Origin: CAYRMV01 sp964425255
GTDB lineage: Bacteria; Bacteroidota; Bacteroidia; Flavobacteriales_D; Crocinitomicaceae
Direction: 5' to 3'
DNA: 31,978 bases
NCBI GenBank assembly: GCA_964425255.1
Contig: CAYRMV010000021.1
Coordinates: forward strand, 1-31,978
The notes beneath the pieces are model-generated. The model had not been told where the DNA came from, ran no database searches, and saw only the letters and a list, made by a program, of their open reading frames with translations. Shown in pieces: positions 14,948 through 23,992 of the stretch; the first letter of the stretch is position 1; each line of letters begins with the position of its first letter. The position numbers and the translations under genes were made by a program.

Positions 14948-17575
14948 ATGAAACGAATCGGATCATTTTTACTGTTTATCTCTTGCCTCTCTCCATTGTT
15001 CAATTTTGGGCAATTTTCGAATGAATTATTTTTACGGAAAGACGATGGTCTACACATTTTTTATGGAAATGTTGATTCGAGTGGTGTACGTAAAAACACA
15101 TTTACATTAAAAGATAAAAACAAAGGGTATACTGTTTTAACGAATAAGAATGTGGAACGTAAAACGGTAGAATTACTTGTTCGTAAGAAAGGAAAAATAG
15201 ATCCCAAAACGTGGAGATGTTGGGAAGGCAAGAAAGAAATTTCATTGGTTTGGTTAACCGATTCAACACTACAAATTCCGTTACAGTTTGAAACAAAAAA
15301 ACACTATTACAGTTTTTATGAAAAAGGAAAATTGGTTGATAAATGGTTAACTCAAACGTGGACTACTCAAACCAAAAAACTGATCATTGTGCCTTTGGTG
15401 AAAATAACGAGTTCACAAGAGTTGATTCAAGATCGATTGAATGAGATTTATCAACAAGCTGGAATTAAGGTTGATGTGGAGTTGTTTCCGATGTTTAAAA
15501 ACAAAATTTTTTCATCTAAAAATCAATTTTCAACTCCTGATTCATTGGAAATGTATACCGGACAAATGCGACTTCTTCGGGATCAATTCTTTCTTGAACA
15601 TCCAACTACACCGCAAAATGCCTATTACCTTTTTGTGATTCCTAGTTTTTCAGATAGTTCAAAAATGGGGTTTATGCTGAAAAACAAAGCAATCGGTTTT
15701 GTGCCTTATCAACAAAATGAACAAAAATGGACCATTCAATTAGGGCGAACTTTGGCGATGGGAATGGGAATGCTCGATCCTGCATGGGAATCAATCAATT
15801 TGGTAGAAGAGCGAAAAGATAATTTACTTGATTCGACTGGAGGAACCGCATTAAATTATGATCAGGTCGATGCATTGAGAAGCGCATTGGATTATTTTTC
15901 TCGAATCGATAACTATGAACAGGTGAGAACGAACAATGGAACAATCGCCTATTATTTTTGGCAAGAACAAAACGGATGGATCACTCTTAAGGGTAATGAT
16001 TTACTTGGCGCCATTCAACGTCCATTTCGAAAAAACTTTCTTTCTTCTCGATTTCAAGTAAAATATGCCTTTTTAAAACCTTTTTATCGATGGAATGGAT
16101 ATTACATTTCGATCATTAACATTGGATCTTTTCTCATTTGTTTGAGTTTGTTTTTGCTCATAAGAAGGAAACTGAAAAAATGGTGGATGCAGAAAAACTG
16201 GAAACGATCCTTTTTTAGGAAAATAGTGGTTTGGAGTTTGTTTTTCGGACTTGTTTGGGGTGTTTATCGAACGTTGCCTTTAGGAAATGAATTACTCGAT
16301 CAATTCACTGTAATTTCAGGAGAACTACCAGAGATGGATGGATTAACGATACATCAAGCGAAACGAAATTTGTTTGAAAACAAAGATTTTCGTAAAAAAC
16401 GAGGTGATCATTTAGCAGCCGAAATATTGATCGAACACGATGCACATTGGGAAATCAAGAAGAGACTCCCCGTTTTGTATTTTCGCGTTTATTTGGATGA
16501 AAACAATCAGCCTCAAAAAATGCGGTTTCTACACAATTCAGATAGTTTGAAAGTGGATGAATGGTCGTTTTCTGAAAAAGTAACCAATCATTATGTCGTT
16601 TTCAATTTTGTTGATAAGAATAAAAAGAGGGTTTCACAAAAAGTCTATTCTTACGATGGAAAAGAGCTAACTAATCCTTCTGAGAAAAAAGATATACCAA
16701 AACGAATTCTGGTTTTTGTGAATGGGTATCGACCAACTTCTGTTGGACATTCACTGGAAGAAAATTTCAACGATATTTTGAAAAAAGGACTTGAAAATAA
16801 AAATTCTTCCAACCACATTTATCCTTTTGATCGGTATGATTATTGGCAACCTTGGAATCAGATTAATTTGCGTTTCCAAGAACGAATCAATCCTACTGAA
16901 ACTTATTATGCAGATGGTCATTTTTCAGTGAGGACATCCAATTTTCGCAGTATTTTGAATTTTACACGCATAGCTCAAAGTTACCCAAAACGATGTTCGA
17001 ATAAAAAGAAACACGTTTGTCGATATATGAATAATACGGATTTTAGAAAATATGTTGTTCAAAAATCGAAGACGGAAAATGTACTAAAAATGAGGGCCAA
17101 TAAAAGTGGATTTTCATACCGAAAGAAACATGGGAAAATAGCTGGATTGAACTTACTTCAAATATTAAATGAACTACCAGATTATTCCAAAAACGATACG
17201 CTTTTTATCGTAGCACACAGCATGGGGTTTGCTTATTCGGAAGGAATGATAGATGTTTTACGTGGAAAAATTCAATTTGGTGGGATGTATATATTAGCGC
17301 CAGAAAATGCAAAATCGGGTAAAGTTAATCCAAATGAATGGCAAGAGGTTTGGCAATACGGAAGTCGTTTTCATTTAGAAAATGCAGATGCTCCTTGTTT
17401 GCAAGATGGTGTTGCGCCACAATCAGGTGTGAAAGGTTTAGGGTTTGAAAACCGGATTTTTATTCCTGGAAATTGGTACAACAAAAAAGGGTTCTTTGAT
17501 TCCCATTTTGTAGGATATTACACTTGGGTTTTGGATTTACAACAAGGCAATAAAGGGGCAGTAAAACAAAGGTGA
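14948..17575 (+). CDS. Exported pseudo-metalloprotease / alpha-beta hydrolase fusion
   Basis: An 875-residue protein. A signal peptide covers about 1-21 (FLLFISCLSPLFNFGQ). Residues about 140-315 follow the layout of a Bacteroidota zinc metalloprotease-like module: LIIVPLVKITSSQ, a LNEIYQQAGIKVDVELF helix, then QLGRTLAMGMGMLDPAW (264-280) where TLAHELGHGLGLxHP is expected, and DNLLDSTGGTALNYDQVDAL (291-310) where the family has a DNLMDY-G-xL-QWD segment. All zinc-binding HExxH residues are gone. Two transmembrane segments lie at about 386-405 and 426-441. Residues about 583-875 form an alpha/beta hydrolase: RILVFVNGYRPTSVGHS (586-602), the nucleophile elbow FIVAHSMGFAYSEG (753-766, S758) and a likely catalytic H853 near DSHFVGYYT. 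Substrate unknown. A second exported hydrolase follows after 55 bases. Confidence 0.8.
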   Translation: MKRIGSFLLFISCLSPLFNFGQFSNELFLRKDDGLHIFYGNVDSSGVRKNTFTLKDKNKGYTVLTNKNVERKTVELLVRKKGKIDPKTWRCWEGKKEISLVWLTDSTLQIPLQFETKKHYYSFYEKGKLVDKWLTQTWTTQTKKLIIVPLVKITSSQELIQDRLNEIYQQAGIKVDVELFPMFKNKIFSSKNQFSTPDSLEMYTGQMRLLRDQFFLEHPTTPQNAYYLFVIPSFSDSSKMGFMLKNKAIGFVPYQQNEQKWTIQLGRTLAMGMGMLDPAWESINLVEERKDNLLDSTGGTALNYDQVDALRSALDYFSRIDNYEQVRTNNGTIAYYFWQEQNGWITLKGNDLLGAIQRPFRKNFLSSRFQVKYAFLKPFYRWNGYYISIINIGSFLICLSLFLLIRRKLKKWWMQKNWKRSFFRKIVVWSLFFGLVWGVYRTLPLGNELLDQFTVISGELPEMDGLTIHQAKRNLFENKDFRKKRGDHLAAEILIEHDAHWEIKKRLPVLYFRVYLDENNQPQKMRFLHNSDSLKVDEWSFSEKVTNHYVVFNFVDKNKKRVSQKVYSYDGKELTNPSEKKDIPKRILVFVNGYRPTSVGHSLEENFNDILKKGLENKNSSNHIYPFDRYDYWQPWNQINLRFQERINPTETYYADGHFSVRTSNFRSILNFTRIAQSYPKRCSNKKKHVCRYMNNTDFRKYVVQKSKTENVLKMRANKSGFSYRKKHGKIAGLNLLQILNELPDYSKNDTLFIVAHSMGFAYSEGMIDVLRGKIQFGGMYILAPENAKSGKVNPNEWQEVWQYGSRFHLENADAPCLQDGVAPQSGVKGLGFENRIFIPGNWYNKKGFFDSHFVGYYTWVLDLQQGNKGAVKQR

Positions 17576-17609
17576 GATATCGGTTGTTTTTCTGGATTAA
17601 AAATGTTTA

Positions 17610-17621
17610 TTTTACGTAAAA
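17610..17621. promoter_or_regulatory. Perfect 12-base palindrome before the second hydrolase gene
   Basis: TTTTACGTAAAA ends nine bases before the ATG at 17631, in the 55-base gap between the two hydrolase genes. It could be an operator or a weak translation-affecting hairpin; chance is also plausible in AT-rich DNA. Confidence 0.2.
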
Positions 17622-17630
17622 CAAATTACC

Positions 17631-18653
17631 ATGATTCAATTACTTAAAATGGCATGTTTTCTTTTGATCGGAAAAGTTTTTTCTTTGTCTCTCGTTGCTC
17701 AAACTAGCTATGAGAGTGACGTTTTAGGAACTGACTTTGTACATGCAAGTATTCAACAAGCCAATGATTACGAAGGTAAAGTGACTTGTACTTTGGTGAA
17801 AAAAGTGGGTTTAGATACGTCTAAACGGGCTGTTTTGTATGTTCATGGTTTCAATGATTACTTTTTTCAAACAGCAATGGCGAATGAATTTCATCAAAAT
17901 GGAATTCGATTTTATGCGGTTGACTTACGCAAATATGGTCGTTCCTATTTGCCAAATCAGAAATTCAACAATGTACGTGATTTAAAGGAGTATTTTGCCG
18001 ATTTGGACACCGTTTTACGCATCATGCAGTCTGAAGGATGTCAAGATGTATTGCTTTCAGGACATTCAACAGGTGGTTTGATCACAGCATATTATGCGCA
18101 AGAACGTAAAAATTCTTCCTTGTTTGATGCGTTGTTTTTAAATAGTCCATTTTTTGATATGAATCAATCCAAGTTTGTTGAAAAATGGTTGTTGCCTTAT
18201 GCCATTAAAAAAGGGGAGAAAAAACCAGATAAAAAGGTGAAAGGAAGTTTTTCCGAATTTTATGGCTGGAGTCTTCATCGATCCGAAAAAGGAGAATGGG
18301 ATTATAATTTAGGCTGGAAACCGCACAAAGCACCAGATGTCAATTATGGTTGGATTCGGGCAATTTGTTTGGCTCAACAACAAGCTCAAAAAGGGTTTAT
18401 TATTGATAAACCAGTCCTTGTTATGCATTCCAATCAATCTATTTACAGCAAATATTGGTCAGATAAATTTTTTGAAGGCGATGCAGTATTGAGTGTAAAA
18501 GATATTTACGGTTCAGCAAAAGCCATTCATGGTAATTGTACCATTATGACGATTCAAAACGGAATGCATGATTTGATTCTATCACGCAAACCGGTTCGGG
18601 AATTAGTTTATACTCAATTATTTGATTGGATAAACAAAAAGATGCGAAATTAA
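17631..18653 (+). CDS. Exported alpha/beta hydrolase, monoacylglycerol-lipase-like
   Basis: A 340-residue secreted serine hydrolase. A signal peptide of about 24 residues (CFLLIGKVFSLSLVAQ) is followed by the oxyanion-loop motif YVHGFNDYFF (70-79), the nucleophile elbow LLSGHSTGGL (141-150, S146) and the catalytic His in NGMHDLIL (H313). This is the layout of the lysophospholipase/monoglyceride lipase group (hydrolase_4); an ester of a lipid or small acyl compound is the probable substrate. It follows the 875-residue hydrolase by 55 bases and may be co-transcribed. Its stop codon shares TTAA (18650-18653) with the stop of the converging methyltransferase gene, leaving no room for a terminator between. 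Confidence 0.88.
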   Translation: MIQLLKMACFLLIGKVFSLSLVAQTSYESDVLGTDFVHASIQQANDYEGKVTCTLVKKVGLDTSKRAVLYVHGFNDYFFQTAMANEFHQNGIRFYAVDLRKYGRSYLPNQKFNNVRDLKEYFADLDTVLRIMQSEGCQDVLLSGHSTGGLITAYYAQERKNSSLFDALFLNSPFFDMNQSKFVEKWLLPYAIKKGEKKPDKKVKGSFSEFYGWSLHRSEKGEWDYNLGWKPHKAPDVNYGWIRAICLAQQQAQKGFIIDKPVLVMHSNQSIYSKYWSDKFFEGDAVLSVKDIYGSAKAIHGNCTIMTIQNGMHDLILSRKPVRELVYTQLFDWINKKMRN

Positions 18654-19363
18654 ACGAATTTCCCGATTAAAAATAAAGCTGGGATTTTACTTAAGTCGTA
18701 TGCATTTTCACGCCATTCGGACACTTTCATTGTGCGAATATTCTCTTCAGGAAGCGTTAAATTGGAGGCGATACAAAGCAAAGTTTCATCGGAAAGTTCA
18801 TTGAGTAAATCTTCCAAAACATGCATGTTTCTGAATGGTGTATCCATGAAAATATGTGTCATGCCTGTTCTTCGCGCAGAACCTTCGAAATCACGCATTT
18901 TTTTCACACGTTCTTTTCGTTCTCTGGGCAAATAACCATGAAAAGAAAATTCCTGTCCACTAAAACCACTACTAATTAATGCGAGTAAAATAGAAGAAGG
19001 TCCAACAAGTGGACAAACATGTATTCCGTGTTGATGAGCAAGAGCAACTAAATTACCACCAGGATCAGCAATTCCTGGGCAGCCTGCTTCAGATATGATT
19101 CCTACATCCAAGCCTGATTGTAAAGTTTGAATGATAGCATGAAGTTGTTCGGGTTTTGTTTTTTTGTTTAAATCATGAAAAACAGATTCGTCAATTGGAA
19201 ATTCACGATCCATTTTACGCAACAAACGACGCGCCGACTTTATTTCTTCAACAGCAAAATGGCGCAATTGAATAGCTTGTGCAATCACTTCCATCGGAAG
19301 AATAGGCTGAAGAGTTTCTCCGCCTAAGGTGTTTGGAATTAAATATAATTTTCCTGAAGCCAT
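18650..19363 (-). CDS. RsmI-like SAM-dependent methyltransferase (tetrapyrrole-methylase fold)
   Basis: A 237-residue methyltransferase of the TP_methylase fold. The region GIISEAGCPGIADPGGNLVA, then PLVGPSSILLALISSGF, then FSFHGYLPRERKER, strongly follows RsmI, the 16S rRNA C1402 2'-O-methyltransferase. The N-terminus (LYLIPNTLGGET) departs from the usual TPIGNL and the protein lacks the usual 40-50 residue C-terminal part, so this is the short Bacteroidota paralogue and its target may differ. The ATG at 19363 is chosen over TTG at 19366; it overlaps the phosphatase stop by one base (TGATG), so the two are an operon. Confidence 0.85.
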   Translation of the reverse strand: MASGKLYLIPNTLGGETLQPILPMEVIAQAIQLRHFAVEEIKSARRLLRKMDREFPIDESVFHDLNKKTKPEQLHAIIQTLQSGLDVGIISEAGCPGIADPGGNLVALAHQHGIHVCPLVGPSSILLALISSGFSGQEFSFHGYLPRERKERVKKMRDFEGSARRTGMTHIFMDTPFRNMHVLEDLLNELSDETLLCIASNLTLPEENIRTMKVSEWRENAYDLSKIPALFLIGKFV

Positions 19364-19830
19364 CAATATTCGTTTTGTTTGATTTTGGTAATAATTCTAT
19401 CTGTTGCTTGATCCAATAAGTCATATACATATTCAAAGTCTTCCCATGTTCCGTAGTATGGATCAGGGACTTCTCTTTTTTCGTCTGGATGTACTTCGTT
19501 TAAAATGAATTTCACTTTGTTTGCTTCTTGCTCATCATTTGCTAGGCTCAAAACATCGTTGTAGTTGTTTTCATCCATGACAAAAATGTGGTCAAAATGC
19601 TTAAAATCATTCGTACTAAAGGGTCTAGCACGAAGAAATGCAAGTGGTGTTCCATGTTTTTCTGAAACTTCAATCATGCGGTGATCAGGAGCTTGTCCTG
19701 CATGAAAACCAGATGTTCCAGCAGAATCAACTTCAACGGGCAAATTGTTTTCGCGAACTTTTCGTCTTAAAAGTCCATCTGCTAGCGGTGAACGACAAAT
19801 ATTTCCTAAACAGACCATTAAAATTTTCAT
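19363..19830 (-). CDS. Low-molecular-weight protein tyrosine phosphatase
   Basis: A 155-residue cytoplasmic phosphatase. The P-loop VCLGNICRSPLADGLL (6-21) carries nucleophile C7 and R13, and the general acid D123 sits in VPDPYYG. Length is standard. In bacteria such enzymes act on phosphotyrosine of capsule kinases or as arginine phosphatases; nothing here decides which. The TACTTTTG box at 19842-19835 ends exactly four bases before its ATG (spacer CAGC), with TTG 19 bases upstream of the box, predicting a leaderless message. It overlaps the RsmI-like gene by one base. Confidence 0.94.
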   Translation of the reverse strand: MKILMVCLGNICRSPLADGLLRRKVRENNLPVEVDSAGTSGFHAGQAPDHRMIEVSEKHGTPLAFLRARPFSTNDFKHFDHIFVMDENNYNDVLSLANDEQEANKVKFILNEVHPDEKREVPDPYYGTWEDFEYVYDLLDQATDRIITKIKQNEY

Positions 19831-19834
19831 GCTG

Positions 19835-19842
19835 CAAAAGTA
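19835..19842 (-). promoter_or_regulatory. -7 box exactly 4 nt before the phosphatase ATG (leaderless candidate)
   Basis: On the minus strand TACTTTTG, then CAGC, then ATG at 19830. TTG lies 19 bases upstream of the box, matching the -33 element, so this is a near-ideal promoter. Confidence 0.6.
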
Positions 19843-20109
19843 CGTCTTTTATCGGAACAAGCAAGTAGTTAATAAATGCTAATAATCCGGCTGTTTGGCT
19901 TTAAAATCGTAACTTTTTGTTGAAACAGACATTATCAAGGAAACGAATCGATCAAAAATTAGGAAATAGTTCGTTTAATCAATAAACATATCCAATCGGA
20001 AAGTGAGAAATGTATTTTGTTCATTTATAACATGTTTTAACATGAAATATCCAAACTTTATTATTACATTCAACGTTAATAAGTTTAATCAATTCTAAAA
20101 CAAACGGCA

Positions 20110-20982
20110 ATGAGACAGCTTAAAATCACCAAACAGGTTACCAATCGAGAAACAGCTTCTTTGGATAAGTATTTGCAAGAAATCGGTCGTGAAGATTTGA
20201 TTACCGCAGACGAAGAAGTTGAATTGGCAGTTCGAATCCGTCAAGGAGATCGACGTGCACTTGAACGTCTAACAAAAGCAAATTTGCGCTTTGTTGTATC
20301 GGTTGCAAAACAATACCAAAATCAAGGATTGACTTTACCTGATTTAATCAACGAAGGAAATGTTGGTTTAATCAAAGCAGCCGAACGTTTTGATGAAACG
20401 AGAGGTTTCAAATTCATTTCGTATGCAGTGTGGTGGATTCGACAATCAATTCTTCAAGCTTTAGCAGAACAAGCTCGTATTGTTCGATTACCGCTCAATA
20501 AAATTGGAACTATCAATAAGATAAATCGTGCATTTTCAGAGTTGGAACAAAAGTTTGAACGTCCACCTTCCGCTGAAGAATTAGCAGAATTTTTAGAAGT
20601 TTCCCCTGAAGAAGTTCGTCAGTCGCTAGCTAATACAGGAAAACACCTTTCAATGGACGCACCTCTCTCTGAAAGTGATGAGTCTTCGTCAAGCATGTAC
20701 GATGTTCTCCCGAATGATTATGTAAATAGTAGTCCAGAAAAAGACTTGGTTACAGAATCCCTGCGGAAAGATATTGAACGATCTTTATCCACTTTAACTT
20801 CACGAGAAGGGGAGGTTGTTCGCTTGTATTATGGTTTAAATGGTCGTTATCCTTTGACTTTGGAAGAAATCGGAGAACAATTTGATTTGACTCGTGAACG
20901 AGTTCGCCAAATCAAAGAAAAAGCGATTCGAAGGTTGAAACATACTTCCAGAAGCAAAATGTTAAAATCGTATCTAGGATAA
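20110..20982 (+). CDS. rpoD: Primary RNA polymerase sigma factor (RpoD type)
   Basis: A 290-residue group 1 sigma factor in the short Bacteroidota form, without region 1.1. Region 1.2 is TASLDKYLQEIGREDLITAD (15-34). Region 2 contains LRFVVSVAKQYQNQGLTLPD, DLINEGNVGLIKAAERFD and GFKFISYAVWWIRQSILQAL. Region 3 follows, and region 4 ends with LTLEEIGEQFDLTRERVRQI, the -35-recognising helix-turn-helix. This protein should read the TAnnTTTG promoters listed here. The 279 bases upstream (19831-20109) show no consensus box near the gene; TAACTTTT at 19911-19918 is a possible distant one. A UUCG terminator follows directly. Confidence 0.95.
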   Translation: MRQLKITKQVTNRETASLDKYLQEIGREDLITADEEVELAVRIRQGDRRALERLTKANLRFVVSVAKQYQNQGLTLPDLINEGNVGLIKAAERFDETRGFKFISYAVWWIRQSILQALAEQARIVRLPLNKIGTINKINRAFSELEQKFERPPSAEELAEFLEVSPEEVRQSLANTGKHLSMDAPLSESDESSSSMYDVLPNDYVNSSPEKDLVTESLRKDIERSLSTLTSREGEVVRLYYGLNGRYPLTLEEIGEQFDLTRERVRQIKEKAIRRLKHTSRSKMLKSYLG

Positions 20983-20987
20983 ATTGG

Positions 20988-21012
20988 AAACGGACTTCGG
21001 TCCGTTTTTTTT
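20988..21012 (+). terminator. Rho-independent terminator of rpoD with UUCG loop
   Basis: Perfect 8-bp stem AAACGGAC/GTCCGTTT with a TTCG tetraloop and a run of eight Ts, six bases after the rpoD stop. The next promoter box begins two bases further on. Confidence 0.93.
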
Positions 21013-21013
21013 G

Positions 21014-21021
21014 TACCTTTC
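21014..21021 (+). promoter_or_regulatory. -7-like box 4 nt before the TonB-domain gene (leaderless candidate)
   Basis: TACCTTTC (seven of eight), then CACT, then ATG at 21026. The stretch TACCTTTCCACTATG differs by one base from that before priA (TACCTTTACACTATG). It abuts the rpoD terminator. Confidence 0.4.
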
Positions 21022-21025
21022 CACT

Positions 21026-21466
21026 ATGAAAAATTGGTTATTTTTAATTTTTGCTTTCCCTTTTTGTGTTTTTGGTCAGGTTCGATCAATAGCAACAGAA
21101 GCAGTTGAGCCTCCAAGAGTGGAGAATATGAACGGGGATGAAATACATACGGTTGTAGAAGAGCAGGCCGAATATCCTGGAGGGCGAGAAGCCATGTACA
21201 AATTTATTCAAGAAAATTTTGTTTATCCACAGGAAGCAGTGGAGGATGAAATACAAGGTAAAGTGTTTATTCGTTTTGTTGTAGATGAAGCAGGAAGGGT
21301 ATCAGACGCCAAAGTTTTGAGAGGAATTCCAGGTTGTGCTGTTTGTGGTGCTGAAGCGCTTCGTGTAGTTAATCGAATGCCCAATTGGAAACCAGCAAAA
21401 AGCAATGGGAAAAATGTAAAATGTTATTATACACTTCCCTTCACCTTCAAACTGACGGATGAATAA
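21026..21466 (+). CDS. Periplasmic TonB C-terminal-domain protein
   Basis: A 146-residue protein with a signal peptide (MKNWLFLIFAFPFCVFG, residues 1-17) and a TonB_C domain: EYPGGREAMYKFIQENFVYP, then GKVFIRFVVDEAGRVSDAKV, then ALRVVNRMPNWKPAKSNGK. These are the hallmarks of the Bacteroidota 'energy transducer TonB' family. There is no ExbB/ExbD nearby and the proline-rich spacer of a true TonB is missing, so it may be a periplasmic accessory rather than an energy transducer. The ATG at 21026 is preferred because an earlier in-frame TTG (20984) would place the rpoD terminator inside the gene. Confidence 0.85.
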   Translation: MKNWLFLIFAFPFCVFGQVRSIATEAVEPPRVENMNGDEIHTVVEEQAEYPGGREAMYKFIQENFVYPQEAVEDEIQGKVFIRFVVDEAGRVSDAKVLRGIPGCAVCGAEALRVVNRMPNWKPAKSNGKNVKCYYTLPFTFKLTDE

Positions 21467-21504
21467 TTGAATGAATTTAAGCTCAAAGATTCAAAATCAG
21501 TTTT

Positions 21505-23988
21505 TTAAGCGGGATCGACATCCACTAACACACGAACCGATTTGTGTCTTGGTTGAATGAAAAAATGATCGATAATTTCTTGTATTTTTTCTTTGATTCG
21601 GGCTTGCGGAGCATCGCGTTCAATCTTGATTTTAATTCCCATGATAAATAGATTTTGAATTCGTTCAATAATGGGAAATTCAGGACCAATTACACGTTCC
21701 TTGAATACTTCTCTCAAATCAAAACTCAATGCATTTGCAGCGGCGAGTAATTCTGATTTTTCCTTGTGTTTCAAGGTTATTTGAATCAATTTATAGAAAG
21801 GAGGATAGAAAAAATTGCGTCTTTCCACGATTTCATTGGTGTAAAAACCGCTGTAATCATGTTCCATCACGCGGCGAATAATCCAATGTTCAGGCTGACC
21901 CGTTTGAATGATAACTGTTCCTCGTTTTCCTTTTCTACCTGATCTTCCTGCCACTTGCGACATTAAATGATATCCTCGTTCAAATGCGCGGAAATCAGGT
22001 CGATTTAATAATTGATCGGCATCCAAAATACCAACTAAACTTACATTATCAAAATCTAATCCTTTAGTAATCATTTGAGTACCGATTAAAATATCAATTT
22101 TTCGTTCCTCAAACTCTTGAATAATGACCGAATATGCATTTTTAGCGCGAGTTGAATCCAAGTCTAATCGAGCAATGGTTTTATCAGGGAACATAATCTG
22201 TAAATCCTCTTCGATTTTTTCTGTTCCGAATCCACTCATTTTTAATTGATTACTTCCGCAACTCTGACAAGTTCCAACCGGTGCAGAAGTGAAACCACAA
22301 TAGTGGCATTTCAACGAATTGGTGTGTTTGTGATACGTTAATGAGACATCACAACTTCTGCATTTTGGCGTCCAATTGCAAACTTGGCAATTCCAACTGG
22401 GTGAATATCCTCTACGATTTTGAAACAAAATAACTTGTTCCTGATTTTCCAATGCATGTTGCATATTTTCCAACAAAAAGGAAGAAAAATGCGACTTCAT
22501 TGTTTTTTGCTGACGTTCTTTTTTAATATCAGCACAAAAAATTTGGGGTAAGTGAATACCACCAAATCGTTCATTGAGTTCCACCAAACCGTATTTTCCT
22601 TGTTTGGCTAAATAATAGGTTTCAACCGCAGGAGTAGCCGACCCAAGTAAAACTTTTGCTTGAAATAGTTTCGCTAAAACAAGAGCAGAATCACGTGCTT
22701 GATATCTCGGCGATGGATCATATTGTTTGAATGAAGATTCATGTTCTTCGTCCACAATGATTAGTCCTAAATCTTGAAACGGAAGAAAAATGGATGAGCG
22801 GGCACCTAAAATAATTCGAAATTTGGTTGGATCATTTTTTAGAACATGATTCCAAATTTCAACCCGTTCATTTTGATTGAATTTGGAATGATAAACCCCA
22901 ACAAGATCGCCAAAATAAGCGGATAAACGTTGAATTAATTGTGTGGTTAAAGCAATTTCAGGTAAAAGAAATAACACTTGTTTTCCCAATTCTAGTTGCT
23001 CTGCAATGAGTTCTACATAAATTTCTGTTTTACCAGAACCTGTAACACCATGAAGCAAACAATAATCCAATGTTTTAAAGTTGGATCGAATTTCTTCTAA
23101 AGCATTATTTTGTGCTTTACTTAGTTCTTTTTTTTCTTTCAATTCGATTCCGAAAGATTGTATTCGATCCAATTGAAGTCGTTCAGAAAATAGAATTCCT
23201 TTTTTTTCAAGCGTTTGAAGGGCTGAAAGGGAGATTTGTTTTTCCTCTAAGTCCTTTTTGGACACAGGCATGTGATAGCCATTTGAAAAATCGCCGAGTT
23301 GTAGCATGGCAATCAATGCATCAATTTGTTTTGCATTTGATTTTTTGATTTCCATTTCAGCCAATAAAACTTGTAAGGCTTCTTCGGATTGAAATTGTTC
23401 TGCAAAGAAGTAGTACAAGGCTGTTTTCGGTGTGTACTTTTGATTTAATTCCTCCATGGAAATCAAAACACGCAATTGGATTAATTCATTGATAATCGGG
23501 TGAATGGTTTTGATCCCAACAATTTCGGAAATGGTTTTCAAATCAAGCGATTCTTGCACTTCCAGCGCTTCAACAATGGCAATTTGTCGTTCCGTTAAAC
23601 CTTGTGTTTTACCATCAAATTCAGGATGAAAAACAATTTTTGTTTCTGAAGCTAATTTGAAATTGGAGGGCAAAGCGGCATTCATCACGTCTCCAATTGG
23701 CGACATATAATAACCAGAAATCCAGCGCCAAAATTGGTATTGATTTTTGGTGATAATCGGTTCTTCATCCAGTAAATGTTCAATGTATTTTGCCTGATAG
23801 TTTTGAGGAGCAGTTTCATGAATTTTACTGACAATTCCCGTATATAACTTGCTTTTACCAAAAGGAACTACGACGCGCATTCCAGCTGATATGAAGTCAT
23901 TCATCTCGAAAGGAATTCGGTAAGTAAATTCATTTCGAATGGGAACAGGGAGAATAATATCCGCAAAAAGGGTTTTTCTTTCAGACAT
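21505..23988 (-). CDS. priA: Primosomal replication-restart helicase PriA
   Basis: An 827-residue 3'-5' superfamily 2 helicase that reloads the replisome at stalled forks. The N-terminal DNA-binding domain (about 1-105) includes DIILPVPIRNEFTYRIP. Walker A is GVTGSGKT (314-321) and Walker B the DEEH form in IIVDEEHESSFKQYD (410-424). LLGSATPAVETYY is motif III. Eight zinc-binding cysteines are present at C534, C537, C543, C546, C561, C564, C574 and C577. Later motifs include IGTQMITKGLDFDNV and QVAGRSGR. The ATG at 23988 is used; a longer frame from 24075 would run into the terminator of the upstream gene. The length is standard for the family. Confidence 0.96.
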   Translation of the reverse strand: MSERKTLFADIILPVPIRNEFTYRIPFEMNDFISAGMRVVVPFGKSKLYTGIVSKIHETAPQNYQAKYIEHLLDEEPIITKNQYQFWRWISGYYMSPIGDVMNAALPSNFKLASETKIVFHPEFDGKTQGLTERQIAIVEALEVQESLDLKTISEIVGIKTIHPIINELIQLRVLISMEELNQKYTPKTALYYFFAEQFQSEEALQVLLAEMEIKKSNAKQIDALIAMLQLGDFSNGYHMPVSKKDLEEKQISLSALQTLEKKGILFSERLQLDRIQSFGIELKEKKELSKAQNNALEEIRSNFKTLDYCLLHGVTGSGKTEIYVELIAEQLELGKQVLFLLPEIALTTQLIQRLSAYFGDLVGVYHSKFNQNERVEIWNHVLKNDPTKFRIILGARSSIFLPFQDLGLIIVDEEHESSFKQYDPSPRYQARDSALVLAKLFQAKVLLGSATPAVETYYLAKQGKYGLVELNERFGGIHLPQIFCADIKKERQQKTMKSHFSSFLLENMQHALENQEQVILFQNRRGYSPSWNCQVCNWTPKCRSCDVSLTYHKHTNSLKCHYCGFTSAPVGTCQSCGSNQLKMSGFGTEKIEEDLQIMFPDKTIARLDLDSTRAKNAYSVIIQEFEERKIDILIGTQMITKGLDFDNVSLVGILDADQLLNRPDFRAFERGYHLMSQVAGRSGRKGKRGTVIIQTGQPEHWIIRRVMEHDYSGFYTNEIVERRNFFYPPFYKLIQITLKHKEKSELLAAANALSFDLREVFKERVIGPEFPIIERIQNLFIMGIKIKIERDAPQARIKEKIQEIIDHFFIQPRHKSVRVLVDVDPA

Positions 23989-23992
23989 AGTG

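Noticed and set aside
18650..19363. Full-length RsmI as the exact identity of the methyltransferase
   Set aside because: The usual C-terminal part is missing and the N-terminal TPIGNL motif is replaced, so only RsmI-like is supported.
20984..21025. Longer N-terminus of the TonB-domain protein starting at a TTG at 20984
   Set aside because: It would translate through the rpoD terminator and put 14 residues before a perfect signal peptide; the ATG at 21026 has a promoter box right before it.
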